Source: Arabidopsis thaliana
Taxonomy: Eukaryota > Streptophyta > Magnoliopsida > Brassicales > Brassicaceae
Direction of reading: 5' to 3'
Length of the DNA: 64,000 nt
Assembly (NCBI RefSeq): GCF_000001735.4
Contig: NC_003076.8
Location: 15,999,835 to 16,063,834, forward strand
The position numbers and the translations under genes are program-made. Of the stretch, positions 1 to 11,262 are shown piece by piece. The notes under the pieces are model-generated. The model saw only the letters and a program-made list of their open reading frames with translations, did not search any database and was not told where the DNA came from. Position 1 is the stretch's first letter, and every line of letters begins with the position of its first letter.

Positions 1-917
1 TGAAATATGGGCCATGGGAGTAAGAAATCCATGGCGATGCAGTTTTGATTCAGAGAGGCCGTCTTATTTCCTTTGCGCAGATGTTGGAGAGGTATAACCA
101 AACCTGAAACCAACATTTTTGATCTATGACTCTCAATGAACATTTCCTTATATATTGAGTTTGCATGCAGGACCAATATGAAGAAGTTGATATGATTACT
201 AAGGGAGGAAACTATGGTTGGCATTACTACGAGGGAACTTTGCCATTTCATCCCTCGAGTTCTTCTAATATCAGCAACTCAACAACAAAGATTGAAAATC
301 CGATCTTCCCGGTAATGTGGTACAACCATTCAGACATAAACCAACAAGAAGGATCATCAGCATCAATAACTGGCGGATACTTTTACCGTTCCTCCACTGA
401 TCCATGCCTTTATGGAACGTATGTTCGGCTCTTTCCTCTTCTTCTCTTTATTTACCATACCAGTATTGTCCATCAAGAATAATTCCTCTGTTTGTGTTTT
501 AGGTATCTCTTTGCAGACTTGTACGCTGGAATGATTTTTGGTGGAGCTGAAACTCCAGTTGGTAGTGGAAACTTCACGAGCTCTCATATTCCGTTACAAT
601 GCGCTTCGGATTCGCCAATCCCTTGCTCATCTGAAACAGAACCTTCCTCTTCTTCGTCTCCACCAATTGGCTTTGTATTCTCCTTTGGAGAAGACGACAA
701 TAAAGACATATACTTACTTGCAAGCACTGGTGTTTACAGAATCGTTGGCCCGAGCCGCTGTAACTTCCATTGCTCTCTTGAAAACACAACGTCCTCACCT
801 CCTTCAAAACAGCCTGATCGTTCTCCACCGTCTTCGTCATTTTCTAAAAAACTACACAACATTGGTACTCTTGTTGTAAATTACTTAGCTTGGTGTGTTC
901 TTTTGGTAGTTATATAG
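1..917 (+). CDS. HIPL-type glucose/sorbosone dehydrogenase family protein, C-terminal part
   Basis: Three exons are visible: up to 91, 171-418 and 503-917. All have GT-AG borders and a continuous frame starting at base 2, giving about 250 C-terminal residues. The gene runs off the left edge. The translated part has the closing blades of a glucose/sorbosone dehydrogenase beta-propeller, with segments such as CADVGEDQYEEVD, GGNYGWHYYEGTLPF and GGYFYRS. A Ser/Pro-rich linker and a hydrophobic C-terminal tail (IGTLVVNYLAWCVLLVVI) follow, which suggests GPI anchoring. Plant HIPL proteins are secreted, GPI-anchored relatives of hedgehog-interacting protein; their substrate is not established. It converges on the PPR gene, with 284 bp between the two stop codons. 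Likely locus At5g39970 from gene order. The N-terminal part was not seen. Confidence 0.9.
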
Positions 918-1201
918 AGAAAAAAGAACATGTTCGTACAGAAACAGAAGCACATATTTAACGTAATTCTATTGAGACAAAGGATGTGAAGTGTCATACA
1001 TCTTAACAACAAAGGAGGCGGCATAACGAGAGTAACATTGGCTGCGTCACGGGCGAGAAGAACGATTATTGGAAACAACAATGAATGTACATAGAATCTT
1101 GGGAGCTGATTTCGAATAGATCAACCTCAACACTGTTGCATGGAACAGATTCATCCGGATTGTTTACTCGAGAAAGCACAAGAAGAATTATATGACATTA
1201 T

Positions 1202-3238
1202 TCAACCAGGAAATGGCTTTAAGATTCCTCGTTCTCTCATCCGATTCATGACTCTTGAAGCATCGTTTAGTTTATCTGCTCTCTCATACAAAGCCGCCAC
1301 AACCAAATGCAACTCCTTGCTATTGACATTAGGATCAGATTCTAATCTCTGAAACAACGACTCAACCATCTCAAAATCTTTCTTCGATGAGTATAAACTC
1401 AGCATTTGGAAATGAACTTCATCAGGGAAAACACATCCTTCCTCTTGCATTTCTCTGTAAACCGTGTCTGCTTTTTCAAACTCTCTTTGTTTCCCGTACG
1501 CGTTCAACACCATAGCTATCACATTCGAATCCGGAAAGTAACCAGCGGTTCTCATTTTCTCAAACACTTCGATGACATTTACGTATCTTTGGTTTCTTGA
1601 GTAAAGATTGATCATACAGCCAAATACTGATATGTCTTTTACCTCCCCGGATTCAAAGGCTTGACGAAAAACCCATGTCGCCTCTTCCGTTCTCCCAGCT
1701 TTAGCCAGAATGGTGATAGCGGTTTCCCGAGGAATATTATCCGGGAGCTTTAACTCGTGAAGCAGACGTTTAGCATGACCCATTAGACCAACTCTTTCAT
1801 AAGCCACAATCATGGTTTGATACAGAACTTGATCGATTTCCACACCAGAGCTCCTCAGCTTCTGAAACAGTGTCGCAGCTCGGTCCAATTTCCCAGCTTT
1901 TCCCCATATTGATATAATAGTTGAGTAGGTAATGGCATTAGGTTCAATTCCTCGGCTCTGCATCTCTTGAACAAGATTCGTGGCCTTTTCGTGCTCCATA
2001 GTTTTCCCATAGATCTTAATCATCGTATTGTAAGTAACAACGTTCTGTTCAATGTCTTTCCTCTGCATCAACCTGAAAAGATGAATCGCTTCACCGAAAA
2101 GCTCAGCCTCACCGTAAACACGAAGGATAGTATTGTAGCTAACAACATTAGGTTCAATATCCATTTTCCTCAAACTCCAAAACAACCTATCAGCTTCTTT
2201 AACCATGTCAAGCTGACCATAAACATCAATCATTATATTACAAGTCGTGAGATCCAACGCACAATTCACCTCTTTCATCTCTGCGAAAACCGATAAAGCT
2301 TCTAAAAACTTGTGATTCTCTACATAAACACTCAAAAGAGTAGAGTAACTAACTGTATTTGGTAAGACACCAGCTTCATTCATCTCCTTTATAAGCAACC
2401 GCGCCTCTCTAAACAATTTGGCCTTTCCATAAACATTGATCATCGAATTATACGCAACAAGATCAGGCGTAATACCAGACCTCTTCAACCTCGAGAAAAT
2501 CGAGATAGCCTTAGAGTAATCACACAGCCTCCTAGAAAGCTCAATGAGGTTGCTATACAAAACAAGGTCACCAGAAACACGGTCTTGTTCCATCTTTTGA
2601 AGCCAAGACAAAGCAGAATCAAACATACCCTCTTTACCAAACGAGGTAATTAGCGTTGAATAAGTATACCTATCAGGGGCAAGAGCTCTCTGACGCATTT
2701 CGTCGAACAGTCCGTGTGCAATATCAAACTGCTTAGCTCTCAACACATTTCGAAGAACAACATTGTAGGCGAACACAGAAGGTGTGTATTTGGCTTCCTC
2801 ATGAACCCAATCGAGCAATGCCAATGATCTCTGCCAATCATTTTCTCGAGAAAGAAGAGAGACCATGAACCGTATAGATAATTGTCTGTCTTTGTAAGTT
2901 GAAAGCAAAGAAAAAAGCTCTTTTTCGTTCTGGGTCTGGTGAATTGAAGCTAAAAGCTCGTCCATATCGACGTTGTGGTCGAGAAAAGCAGATCTTTGAT
3001 ACCTCCGATGTTTCCTTAAGGCCTGAAACGACGACGTAGTGTTCTTCTCCGGTTGTTTTCTCCATACCTTTTTGTTTTGTGTGGATTCTGAAGAAGAAGA
3101 AGCAGAGACTGTGAAGATGAGATTGCGTTGTCTAGCTTCAGGAATGGTGGAGAAGGGTATCGAAGTGTAGATATGAGGTCTGGTTAAGGGTAATAATGGA
3201 AGAGAAAGTGAAGAAGATGAAGCAATTTCTATGTACAT
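1202..3238 (-). CDS. PDM3: Plastid P-type pentatricopeptide repeat protein (PDM3/EMB3140)
   Basis: Intronless 678-residue ORF. The start is the ATG at 3238; the three codons before it extend the frame only through a TTG. A Ser-rich, acidic-poor N-terminus of about 45 residues fits a chloroplast transit peptide. About 13 tandem 35-residue PPR motifs fill the rest, recognisable by recurring VVSYNTIL, VTYNTMIKIYGK and AITYSTIISIWGKAG blocks. There is no E, DYW or SMR domain, so this is a pure P-class protein expected to bind organellar RNA for stabilisation, splicing or translation. At5g39980 is the likely locus, with reported pigment-defective and embryo-defective phenotypes; I recall the name PDM3/EMB3140 with moderate certainty. 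The class call is very secure. Confidence 0.93.
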   Translation of the reverse strand: MYIEIASSSSLSLPLLPLTRPHIYTSIPFSTIPEARQRNLIFTVSASSSSESTQNKKVWRKQPEKNTTSSFQALRKHRRYQRSAFLDHNVDMDELLASIHQTQNEKELFSLLSTYKDRQLSIRFMVSLLSRENDWQRSLALLDWVHEEAKYTPSVFAYNVVLRNVLRAKQFDIAHGLFDEMRQRALAPDRYTYSTLITSFGKEGMFDSALSWLQKMEQDRVSGDLVLYSNLIELSRRLCDYSKAISIFSRLKRSGITPDLVAYNSMINVYGKAKLFREARLLIKEMNEAGVLPNTVSYSTLLSVYVENHKFLEALSVFAEMKEVNCALDLTTCNIMIDVYGQLDMVKEADRLFWSLRKMDIEPNVVSYNTILRVYGEAELFGEAIHLFRLMQRKDIEQNVVTYNTMIKIYGKTMEHEKATNLVQEMQSRGIEPNAITYSTIISIWGKAGKLDRAATLFQKLRSSGVEIDQVLYQTMIVAYERVGLMGHAKRLLHELKLPDNIPRETAITILAKAGRTEEATWVFRQAFESGEVKDISVFGCMINLYSRNQRYVNVIEVFEKMRTAGYFPDSNVIAMVLNAYGKQREFEKADTVYREMQEEGCVFPDEVHFQMLSLYSSKKDFEMVESLFQRLESDPNVNSKELHLVVAALYERADKLNDASRVMNRMRERGILKPFPG

Positions 3239-4659
3239 CTTACACAAAGGATTTTTTTAAAAACAAAAGTACGTTAAATTTTAGTTTCCAGCCTCATCGA
3301 CAGTCTATTTATAAGTAATATATCAGAGTTGAGAGTCAGCAAAATTTAAGCTCATCTCTATCTCTCAAAAGCAAAGTAAAGCTTAACCAATGGAGATAAG
3401 GTATTTTCATATCCGTAGTTACGTACAATTCGTAAAATGTGTTTTCGTACCTAAATATATTTGTAGAGTAAACTATAACCCAAACCAAAAAAATATTTAA
3501 ATTTCATATCTAAAATTTGTGCAAAAACAAGAGTCAAATTAATTAGTGTTAGCCAACATTGTTACAGTGCTAAGTTAAGCGAACACATATATGATGATAT
3601 GTCTTTAAAAGATATGTAGACTCGAACCTGTAAGTTATAGCTTTTAAATAAGTATCTAATACCGATTTATCCGACAACCTTCTCCGGGTTATACACAATA
3701 AAACAAATTTATAAATCTTAAATATCTGGTATCAATTATCAGTTCTTATTTACGGACCAAATTTCACGCTAAAATGAAAATCTACTATTGATAAATTCGT
3801 GGAAAAGATCAAATCAGAAGTTAAGAACAATGACAAGACTCATTTAGATTCACTGCTTTATGTATTTTGTTAGCTATGTCTTTTGAAATCGAAATGGAAG
3901 AAGAGTCTATTGAGAAGATGTATCAAATGATGGCGGAAATTTTAATTGTTGTTGATCCTACATCAAAATCCTAGAATTTGATTATTTTTTCCAATTCACA
4001 ACGACATTCTTTTGTTAATCTGAAAACACAACACACTTAAGGTATATAAACTAAAACGTTTGGGTAAATCTCGATGAAGATTATGAGATAAAAATGGTTA
4101 TGTACCTCCTTTAAAAGCAAAGATCTAAAACCAACATTTACTCTAATAAAAATTCAGATAATAATTGTAAAAGTAACAGAATGTACTTTCCTAACATGTA
4201 TACAACCGGATATCCATCATTGTCTGAAATGGACACACACCCTCGAAAGTCTAAATTAGTTATCACTGGTTACTTCTCTATTTGTGTCTAACGAATAAAG
4301 TCCTTGGTTGACTTATTATGTGTTCCAAGTTTATGGGCTTTATAGTGGCCCATCACATAGATTCCAGATTTCATTTTATTTCCTACCTACTAAGATCTGA
4401 TCTGGTTTTAATGCTCTTGACCAGTAGTAATCTTTCTCTTTTCGTTATTTCCTTCTTCTTCAGTTCCTCCTTCTTCAATCTCTCTATTCTCTTACTAACG
4501 TTATTTCTTCAATCTCATTGATCAAAAAAAACCAAAACCCTAATCTGCAAAAATCTCAATTTCCTCCAAAAGTTTCAGTTTTTAAAAATGGGTTTTCTTC
4601 TTTTGTAACGAAAAAATGTGTCAAACTTTGAATTGACCATTTTTTTTTATAAGGATTCG
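3239..4659. other. Intergenic spacer, divergent promoters
   Basis: About 1.4 kb between the divergently transcribed PPR gene and GLCAT14A. It is AT-rich and has no ORF with recognisable protein features. CT-rich stretches from 4430 to 4560 look like the 5' leader of GLCAT14A. A B-box-like decamer on the minus strand at 3619-3628 stands alone, without tRNA structure. I see no transposon ends. Confidence 0.6.
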
Positions 4660-6594
4660 ATGAAGAAATTGAGAAGCTATTACTCAAATGTGAGACATCA
4701 TCAGAATCACCATCATCATCACCATCATCATAGCAACATTGTTTCTTCAGAGAGGAAATGGATATTTTTCCCTCTATTGATTGGTTCAATCTTCGCTTTG
4801 TTCTTACTCTTCCTCACAACAACCCTAACTTCACCAACCGGAGGAGTCCGATTTCTCCCTTTTACCCGACCCGTTTTGTTAACCGGATCTGGTTCATCAG
4901 CTTTCGTTGAATCCAAAATCAAACCTCAACAAATCTCATCACTCCCGTCGCCACCGCGTTTTGCTTACTTGATTTCTGGATCCGCCGGCGACGGGAAATC
5001 TCTCCGGCGAACTCTTTTGGCTCTTTACCATCCGAATAATCGGTATGTTGTTCATTTAGATAGAGAATCTTCGCGTGAGGAGAGAGAGGAGCTTCATGGA
5101 TATATCAAAAACTCGTCTTTGTTTCGAAGGTTTATGAATGTTCATATGATTGAGAAAGCTAATCTTGTCACGTATCGTGGACCTACTATGGTTGCCAATA
5201 CACTTCACGCCGCTGCGATTTTGCTTAGAGAAGGAGCTGATTGGGATTGGTTTATCAATCTTAGCTCTTCTGACTATCCTTTAGTGACTCAAGATGGTGA
5301 GGTTTCTGAGGAATTGTTTGAGAAAAATTGAAACTTTTAGTTATGATTGTTCACTAAAGATTTGACCTTTTTGTGTGTCAGATTTGTTGCATATCTTTTC
5401 GCATTTGCCGCGGGATTTGAACTTCATTGATCATACTAGTAACATTGGATGGAAAGCGTAAGAAGAGTTTTAGAGTTTTTGTTTTCTGTGTCTTTTGTTT
5501 CGTATAGTAGAAGGAACTCTGATTTTGTTGTTGTTTTGATCTGGTTTCTTTTAGATCACAAAGAGCAAAACCGGTGATTATAGATCCTGGACTGTATTTG
5601 AACAAGAAATCTGATGTTTTTTGGGTTACGCAAAGACGGAGCATCCCAACAGCATTCAAGCTTTTCACAGGTGCTTGATCCCTCTAAAGCCTACTCGGTT
5701 TGTTACACTATAATCATCTCTGAAATTGCTATGATTTGATTCATGTTTAGTTGGATGAAACACTGACTCATCATACTTAGATTGCTAGGAAAATCTTTAT
5801 AATCTCTGAGCAATTCACAGACTTGTTTTGATTGGTTGTCTCTATGTAGCTGTTTAGTTCGGTCGGTGCTTCTCAGATTTGCTCCATTTCTCATTGGTTG
5901 AACAACGTGGAATCATTATGCTTAGATTAGAACATTTGATAAGATCTGCAATATTATACTAAGAAGTTGGTTTTAAGTTTTGCCTTTGATTGTTGGGAAG
6001 ACTTTTCTTCAGAGTCTATGATTCTCACATCGTTACAATTTCAGATTCTCTTTAACTAACATGTGATTCTTGGGAACAGGCTCTGCTTGGATGGCGTTAT
6101 CTCGGCCATTCGTCGACTATTGTATATGGGGTTGGGATAATCTACCTCGTACGGTCTTAATGTATTACTCGAATTTTCTCTCTTCTCCAGAAGGATATTT
6201 TCACACTGTTCTCTGCAACGCTGAGGAATTCAGAAACACAACGGTAAATAGCGACCTGCACTTCATATCGTGGGACAATCCGCCTAAGCAGCATCCACAC
6301 CATCTCACTCTTACAGACATGACCAAAATGGTAAATAGCAATGCCCCGTTTGCTAGAAAGTTCAGAAGAGAAGATCCTGTCCTTGACAAGATCGATGATG
6401 AGCTCCTTAACAGAGGTCCTGGGATGATAACACCTGGCGGTTGGTGCATTGGAAGCCATGAGAATGGGAGTGACCCTTGTGCTGTTATTGGTGATACTGA
6501 TGTTATCAGGCCTGGTCCAGGCGCTAGACGGCTCGAGAATCTGGTAACTTCGTTATTATCCACTGAGAATTTCCGATCAAAACAGTGTAAGTGA
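4660..6594 (+). CDS. GLCAT14A: Beta-glucuronosyltransferase GLCAT14A (GT14 family)
   Basis: Four exons (4660-5296, 5382-5457, 5555-5670, 6080-6594) give 447 residues. The start is the ATG at 4660; the frame extends upstream only through a TTG. This is a Golgi type II membrane protein with a short cytosolic N-terminus holding a run of eight histidines, one TM segment near residues 38-60 (FFPLLIGSIFALFLLFLTTT) and a lumenal GT14 (DUF266/core-2/I-branching type) catalytic domain. Visible family blocks are RFAYLISGSAGDGKSLRRTL, NRYVVHLDRES, DWDWFINLSSSDYPLVTQDD, SAWMALSRPF and the C-terminal GGWCIGSHENGSDPCAVIGD. AtGlcAT14A (At5g39990) is known to add beta-1,6-linked glucuronic acid to arabinogalactan-protein glycans. 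Its 3' flank recurs beside the AAA-ATPase gene at 11.2 kb. Confidence 0.96.
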
Positions 6595-8133
6595 TCTGAT
6601 ATATCTAGAGAACGACATCACATAGAGATGGAATGTAGCAGCCTTGATTATTGGGGTTAGATGTGATTTAGGATCTGATAGAAATCCCTCTTTTAGTCAA
6701 GAATATAAGTGAAGAAATACAGAACAATTAGGCTATATGATGTGGGAAGTATTTGTCTTGTTGCTCCACACAACATGCCTTAAGGTCTTGTTGTAGTTCT
6801 CAGATTGGAATTTTGAGATTTTGTACTCTGCTGTTTTAAAGTTAGTTTCTTCCTTTCAACTTCTTATTTTGTAGTTAAGTTAAACCCAAACATTGCATTC
6901 ATGCACTAGTAAAAAGAAACATAAGAAGCATTTTAAGCTCATAGAACAAAATTGCGTCAAACAGTAAAAATCATCAACCAACTATTTGTACTTGTTAGTT
7001 GTTCCCATCAGTTTTACAATTTCAAGATCAAAACCGGATATTGAATACACCGGTTTGATATCTTTATTGGTTTTCTTTCCCACTCCACTGACTTGTCTCC
7101 TTAGATATACACATGTTAAGATTTTTGAGGAATTCTTTTGTTCATCTAGAAACTTCGTCTCAACGTTTTGATGATCAGCACTAACAATACGACCACAATG
7201 TTTAATAAAAGAAGAAAGTTTTGAAGGAAAAAGTTTTCATATTGGAAAACCATACCTTTCAAAACTTTCTATCTGTTTATCTTCATGCAAGCAAGTCATT
7301 TTAAAGATAGATTTTGAAGTTTAACCTCATAGTGCTAGGATTCAGACAAATATGGATTGAAGTATAACCAGATTAGATTACACCTTAAGACAAAAGAAGC
7401 AAATTCATACAAATTCAAGACCCCGTAGTGCTAGGTTTTGTTTGTACTTTGTAAATACTAAATTCTAATGATGCTATTTATGTAGAACATTTACCAGTTT
7501 AACATATATTTGGTTTATTAATTTTAGAAAAAAGTTAAGGATGCAAATGACGATAGACTTTTTTTTTTTGGGTAGAATGACAATAGACTTATTCTTAACA
7601 CAAAAGTTCTGTATCTAAAATAAATTCACAAATATGAAAATAATTTTATTCTATTCTATATGAAATTTTTATATGTACAAAATATACTCCCAATATAGAA
7701 ATATAAGTTTAGTTTTCAATATACCTTTTTCATGATCTAAATCCTATCAAATTCATTATTTTTAATTGTCAAATTCTATAATAAATTGTATAATTGTATC
7801 CTAAATTTGAAATCAACTTTGAATTAACTATGTTAACTTAAATTGAAACCACAGTCAAACAAATATGTTTTTCAACAACTCTTCTTCAATAACTTCCCAA
7901 ACATTGAGTCAACATAATATTGAAACTTTGTCACTAACATATTATGGTAGAGAGTTAAAATAATTACCTAACAATACAGTCAAATACTTTTAAAGAATTA
8001 ATCACTATTACTGTATGGTAGAAGATTAAATGAAACTATAAATACTAGTCGTTTTTCATCTATTGTTGTACAAGATTTGCGGCGCCGCATTTTCTACTTA
8101 ACTTAATCAAACCGGGATTCGAGTGTCAACACT
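6595..8133. other. 3' flank of GLCAT14A and AT-rich spacer
   Basis: The first 400 bp are the GLCAT14A 3' region, which is duplicated at 10925-11262. The rest is AT-rich, with long A and T runs and no ORF of interest. A GC-rich dodecamer palindrome (gcggcgccgc) at about 8079 lies just upstream of the possible first exon of the MYB gene. Confidence 0.55.
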
Positions 8134-9314
8134 ATGGAGTCTGCATTGGTAGTTTATAAGGTATTAAAACCCTAATCTAATTATATAGGTAAATTATGCA
8201 TACATTCATTTGTTTTGTTTTATGGTGCTTTTATCTAATTATACTATAGATTTGTGATTGTTTTTAATATATTTTAATAATTTTGTTAATATGATTTCTT
8301 TTGCTATATAATGAAATGGAATCAAAATATTCTAGGATACCTTGATCCATATCCAAAAAACAACTGTCCATATAAAATGCTTTTGTATGCATCCATGGAA
8401 AATAGCTTAAAAATCAATATAAACCTAAAATATATAATTTTAAATAAGTTTTCTCAAAATAATTTTTCATAAATCTTTTCGAACATAATTATCATAGTTA
8501 TTCTAATTTTCAAAATAAAGTTTATTTTATAGATACTTTGAGGTATTCTTTGATATACAAAATTAGATTTGGATGGATCCACTTAAACAGGTTTTTAAAT
8601 TAACATACTCTGATCCGCATCAAAGAATGCATAGAACTTATTTTTTTGGAGCAGATAAATCTTGGATTGGATATCAGATCCCTAGTATTTTTTTTCAAGC
8701 ATTATGGATGACATCAATTGCTTTGACTTGCTAAAACCTAAAAAGATATGTGTGCTTTTAAAAGAAATTCATTCTCCTAGGAATTCCATTTTTAGAATAA
8801 ATTAGCCATCAACCTAATATCACACACCAACACATATATTTGTATGGATTTGAGATTTTGATACTTCACATTCTGTAGACACCGTCAAATGAGGTTCAAG
8901 AAGAAATCAATTCATTGAGGTGGAAACGTTGGACACTTTCAGAGGATTTGAAACTAAAAGAGCTTGTGGCTGTGTATGGTCCTCAAAAATGGCCGCACAT
9001 TGGAAAGCAAATGCAAGGCAGATCAGGTTAGAAATGTGCTTTCGTTTTTTTTTACTTTTTTTTCCAAAGATTAATCTTTTTCTTCGTTTTTGTGTGTTGA
9101 AGGTAAGTCTTGTAGATCAAGGTGGTATAACCATTTGGATCCAAGGATTAGGAATGATGTTTTTAGTGACGAGGAAGAAAAATTGCTAATCAAAGCTTAC
9201 AACGAATGGGGTTGCAAATGGTCTAAGATTGCTAGGCTTTTCCCTGGAAGAACAGACAGACAAATGCAGAGACTATGGCGATTGGTCATGAAAACAAAAT
9301 TGGAGAGGCCATAA
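8134..9314 (+). CDS. R2R3-MYB gene, subgroup-21-like, degenerate R3 helix
   Basis: Two secure exons, 8879-9026 and 9103-9314, encode a full R2 (KRWTLSEDLKLKELV...GRSGKSCRSRWYNHLDPRI) and R3 (DVFSDEEEKLLIKAYNEWGC...). The intron splits the GRSG/KSC junction, as in MYB52/54/56/105 relatives. Frame and acceptor at 8878 require an upstream exon. ATG 8134 to 8160 or to 8148 fits in phase 0, but the roughly 720 bp first intron is unproven. The conserved tryptophans are present in R2. R3 keeps GRTD but has RQMQRLW where nearly all family members have NxVKNHW. The frame stops at a TAA at 9312 directly after R3; a family-type C-terminal motif lies downstream at 9434-9726. The gene may be a truncated or dying MYB. 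Confidence 0.6.
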
Positions 9315-9433
9315 ACTTCTACTCATGAACTAACTGCAAATGACAAAATAGAAGGCGAGAGAAACATTCAATGTTTTTTTTTCTTTTTTTTTTGGGTCTC
9401 TTTGAACTAACGACCTCATAGATTCTGTGTTAG

Positions 9434-9726
9434 GGTTTGTACGTGATAAAAGTACAAAGATGCCACAAGAGGAAACCACTCACCTCGAAGCTAAGTATCG
9501 CAACGAAACAATGAATTACTTAGCTCATCAACGTCGCTTCTATAACATCCCTAAAGGTTTCTTGGCAATGTCCACACCGCCTGTCTCCAACTCTCAACCA
9601 TCATCATCATCATCATCACCATCATTACCATCCAAACCCGAAGATGCAAAGGCCAATATACCCGCAAAGTATATAGACTTTCTCGGGTTAGGAGATTCTG
9701 AAAAGAAAAAGAAGAAACTACTATAG
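9434..9726 (+). pseudogene. Stranded C-terminal exon of the MYB gene
   Basis: Open frame after an AG at 9432-9433. It encodes a low-complexity Ser-rich region and then KYIDFLGLGDSEKKKK. The IDFLG block resembles the C-terminal FIDFLGVG motif of subgroup-21 MYB proteins, so this is probably the last exon of the same gene. The frame upstream of 9371 continues after the TAA at 9312 into a donor-like site of the matching phase. One nonsense codon thus separates the two parts. Alternatively a short non-canonical splice (9284 to 9460) joins them without the stop but removes the end of R3. Confidence 0.45.
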
Positions 9727-9917
9727 AACTTCTTGATTGTAACCTTATTACATATAATGTGGAATCTGTAAAATATCAACATAACAATGTTGTATTTTTA
9801 CAAGCAATAAAACTCAATTTGTGCTTCTTTAATTATTTTTCGAATTTCCAGGTTTAGAAGATTAAAAATATATGTCCATTGTAAATCACTGAGCTTCACT
9901 ATAAAACTGAAATTTTA

Positions 9918-10031
9918 AGAACTAAGAAAAATAATCTAATGCTATAATAGAGATATTCATAATCTCGAAAGTTCGTAAAGTTCAGATATTCATAATCTCT
10001 ATTATACCATCAGATTATTTTTCTTAGTTCT
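9918..10031. repeat. Inverted repeat with 37 bp arms
   Basis: Arms 9918-9954 and 9995-10031 are reverse complements with two mismatches, separated by 40 bp. Inside, a 16 bp direct repeat (agatattcataatctc) occurs at 9951 and 9984. The structure is hairpin-capable and lies just 3' of the MYB remnant. I see no target-site duplication, so it cannot be assigned to a transposon family. Confidence 0.7.
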
Positions 10032-10100
10032 AATTTATTCCAAGAGTAGTGATAAGATAGATACATAGATCCTTAACAGAGATCTTGTATAATAAATTGA

Positions 10101-10345
10101 AAGTCCTGACCAAATTTTTCAAATGAAAACGGTCAGGACTTGGCCTTGAAAGCGGGCTCGTAATCGATGTTACTCCTTGCAACTTGGCCTAGATGGCTTA
10201 GTCACGATCCGTTGTAACTAGAGTTGTAATGTTGTTTTTGACCTTTTGTAGTTTGCTTTGATATGCGTCTATATTTGTAATTTTGTCAAAAACTCTAAAA
10301 TAGTATAAAATTTCATCTTTCACCAAAAGAAAAAAAAAATCACTA
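10101..10345. other. Perfect hairpin and possible truncated retroposon tail
   Basis: An 11 bp perfect stem (10101-10111 with 10131-10141, 19-base loop) is followed by about 185 bp that ends in an A-rich run near 10327-10340. The terminal composition (tataaaatttcatctttcacc followed by A's) resembles the 3' end of plant non-LTR retroposons. There is no ORF and no clear target-site duplication. The assignment is weak. Confidence 0.3.
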
Positions 10346-10383
10346 CATGCATGCATGTCAAAAAAATAAAAAAAAAGAGTAGG

Positions 10384-10607
10384 TTTAAATCAATACATCA
10401 GTACATTTACATGCATGAAGTATCAAAAATCTAATTAATACTCCTTAATGACTAAATGTGGAATTTCCAGTTTTTCCTAGTTATACCCGAAAACACATTT
10501 AAATCAATACATCAGTACATCTACATGCATGAAGTTTAATCTAATTAATACTCCTTAATGACTAAATGTAGAATTTCCAGTTTTTCCTAGTTATACCCGA
10601 AAACACA
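10384..10607. repeat. Two tandem copies of a 110-114 bp unit
   Basis: Copies at 10384-10497 and 10498-10607 align almost throughout; the second lacks four bases. Both carry an internal atgcatgaag and end in the same cccgaaaacaca block. This is a recent local duplication with no coding content. Confidence 0.88.
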
Positions 10608-10924
10608 TTTGGTGACTCTGAAGAGGCAGAGCAGAGAAGCCTTGCACCCTAAGAAAGAGCCTTGATTCGCCGTTTACGGTTTCCAAATTGGAAAATGCTT
10701 TGTAGAACAAGAAGAAACTTAAACGCGTCACCACCATGCATTAATTCAACGATAACCGTTCCTATCACTTAATTGGGTAGCAAACATAGTTCTAGGCGAA
10801 GCCAAGCTTTCCTCTTAGAATCCTAGAGTAGATTGTAGTATTCATTATTCAAAGAAATAAGGGGAAAAATAGCAGTAAATTATATATACATTTATTATTG
10901 AGATTTTAGTTAATGACATTGCAA

Positions 10925-11262
10925 AACATCACCGAGATTGGAATCTAGCAACCGAAATTCATAAATTGTATTAGATGTGATTTAGGATCTTATAGTATCC
11001 TTCATCACTGCTAATCTATATAGCTGTGGCCTGTGGGAAGTATATTTTTTCTTGTTTCTCTACACAGAATTATCAGACTGGAATTTCGAGATTTTTGTGT
11101 CCCTATGTGAAAACTTTGCCGTTGCATTTCTTACTTTTTCGTTTCTATGTTCTTTTATTATTAGAGAAGGGAAATAACATTTGCATATGGGTTTAAGACT
11201 TTAAGTTCACCAAATAAATTAAGCTAAATAATAATCATCAACCAAATATTTTGAACTTGCTT
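10925..11262. repeat. Diverged copy of the GLCAT14A 3' flank
   Basis: This segment aligns with 6612-6995 downstream of GLCAT14A. Shared blocks include tagatgtgatttaggatct, a gtgggaagtat stretch, tcaga-tggaattt-gagattt and aatcatcaaccaa-tattt. The copy runs into the last codons of the AAA-ATPase gene on the opposite strand (stop at 11238). This points to an old segmental duplication that brought the tail of one gene to the tail of another. Confidence 0.65.

Noticed and set aside
3600-3660. tRNA or SINE gene on the minus strand from a GGTTCGAGTC B-box
   Set aside because: No acceptor stem, A-box or anticodon arm can be drawn around it.
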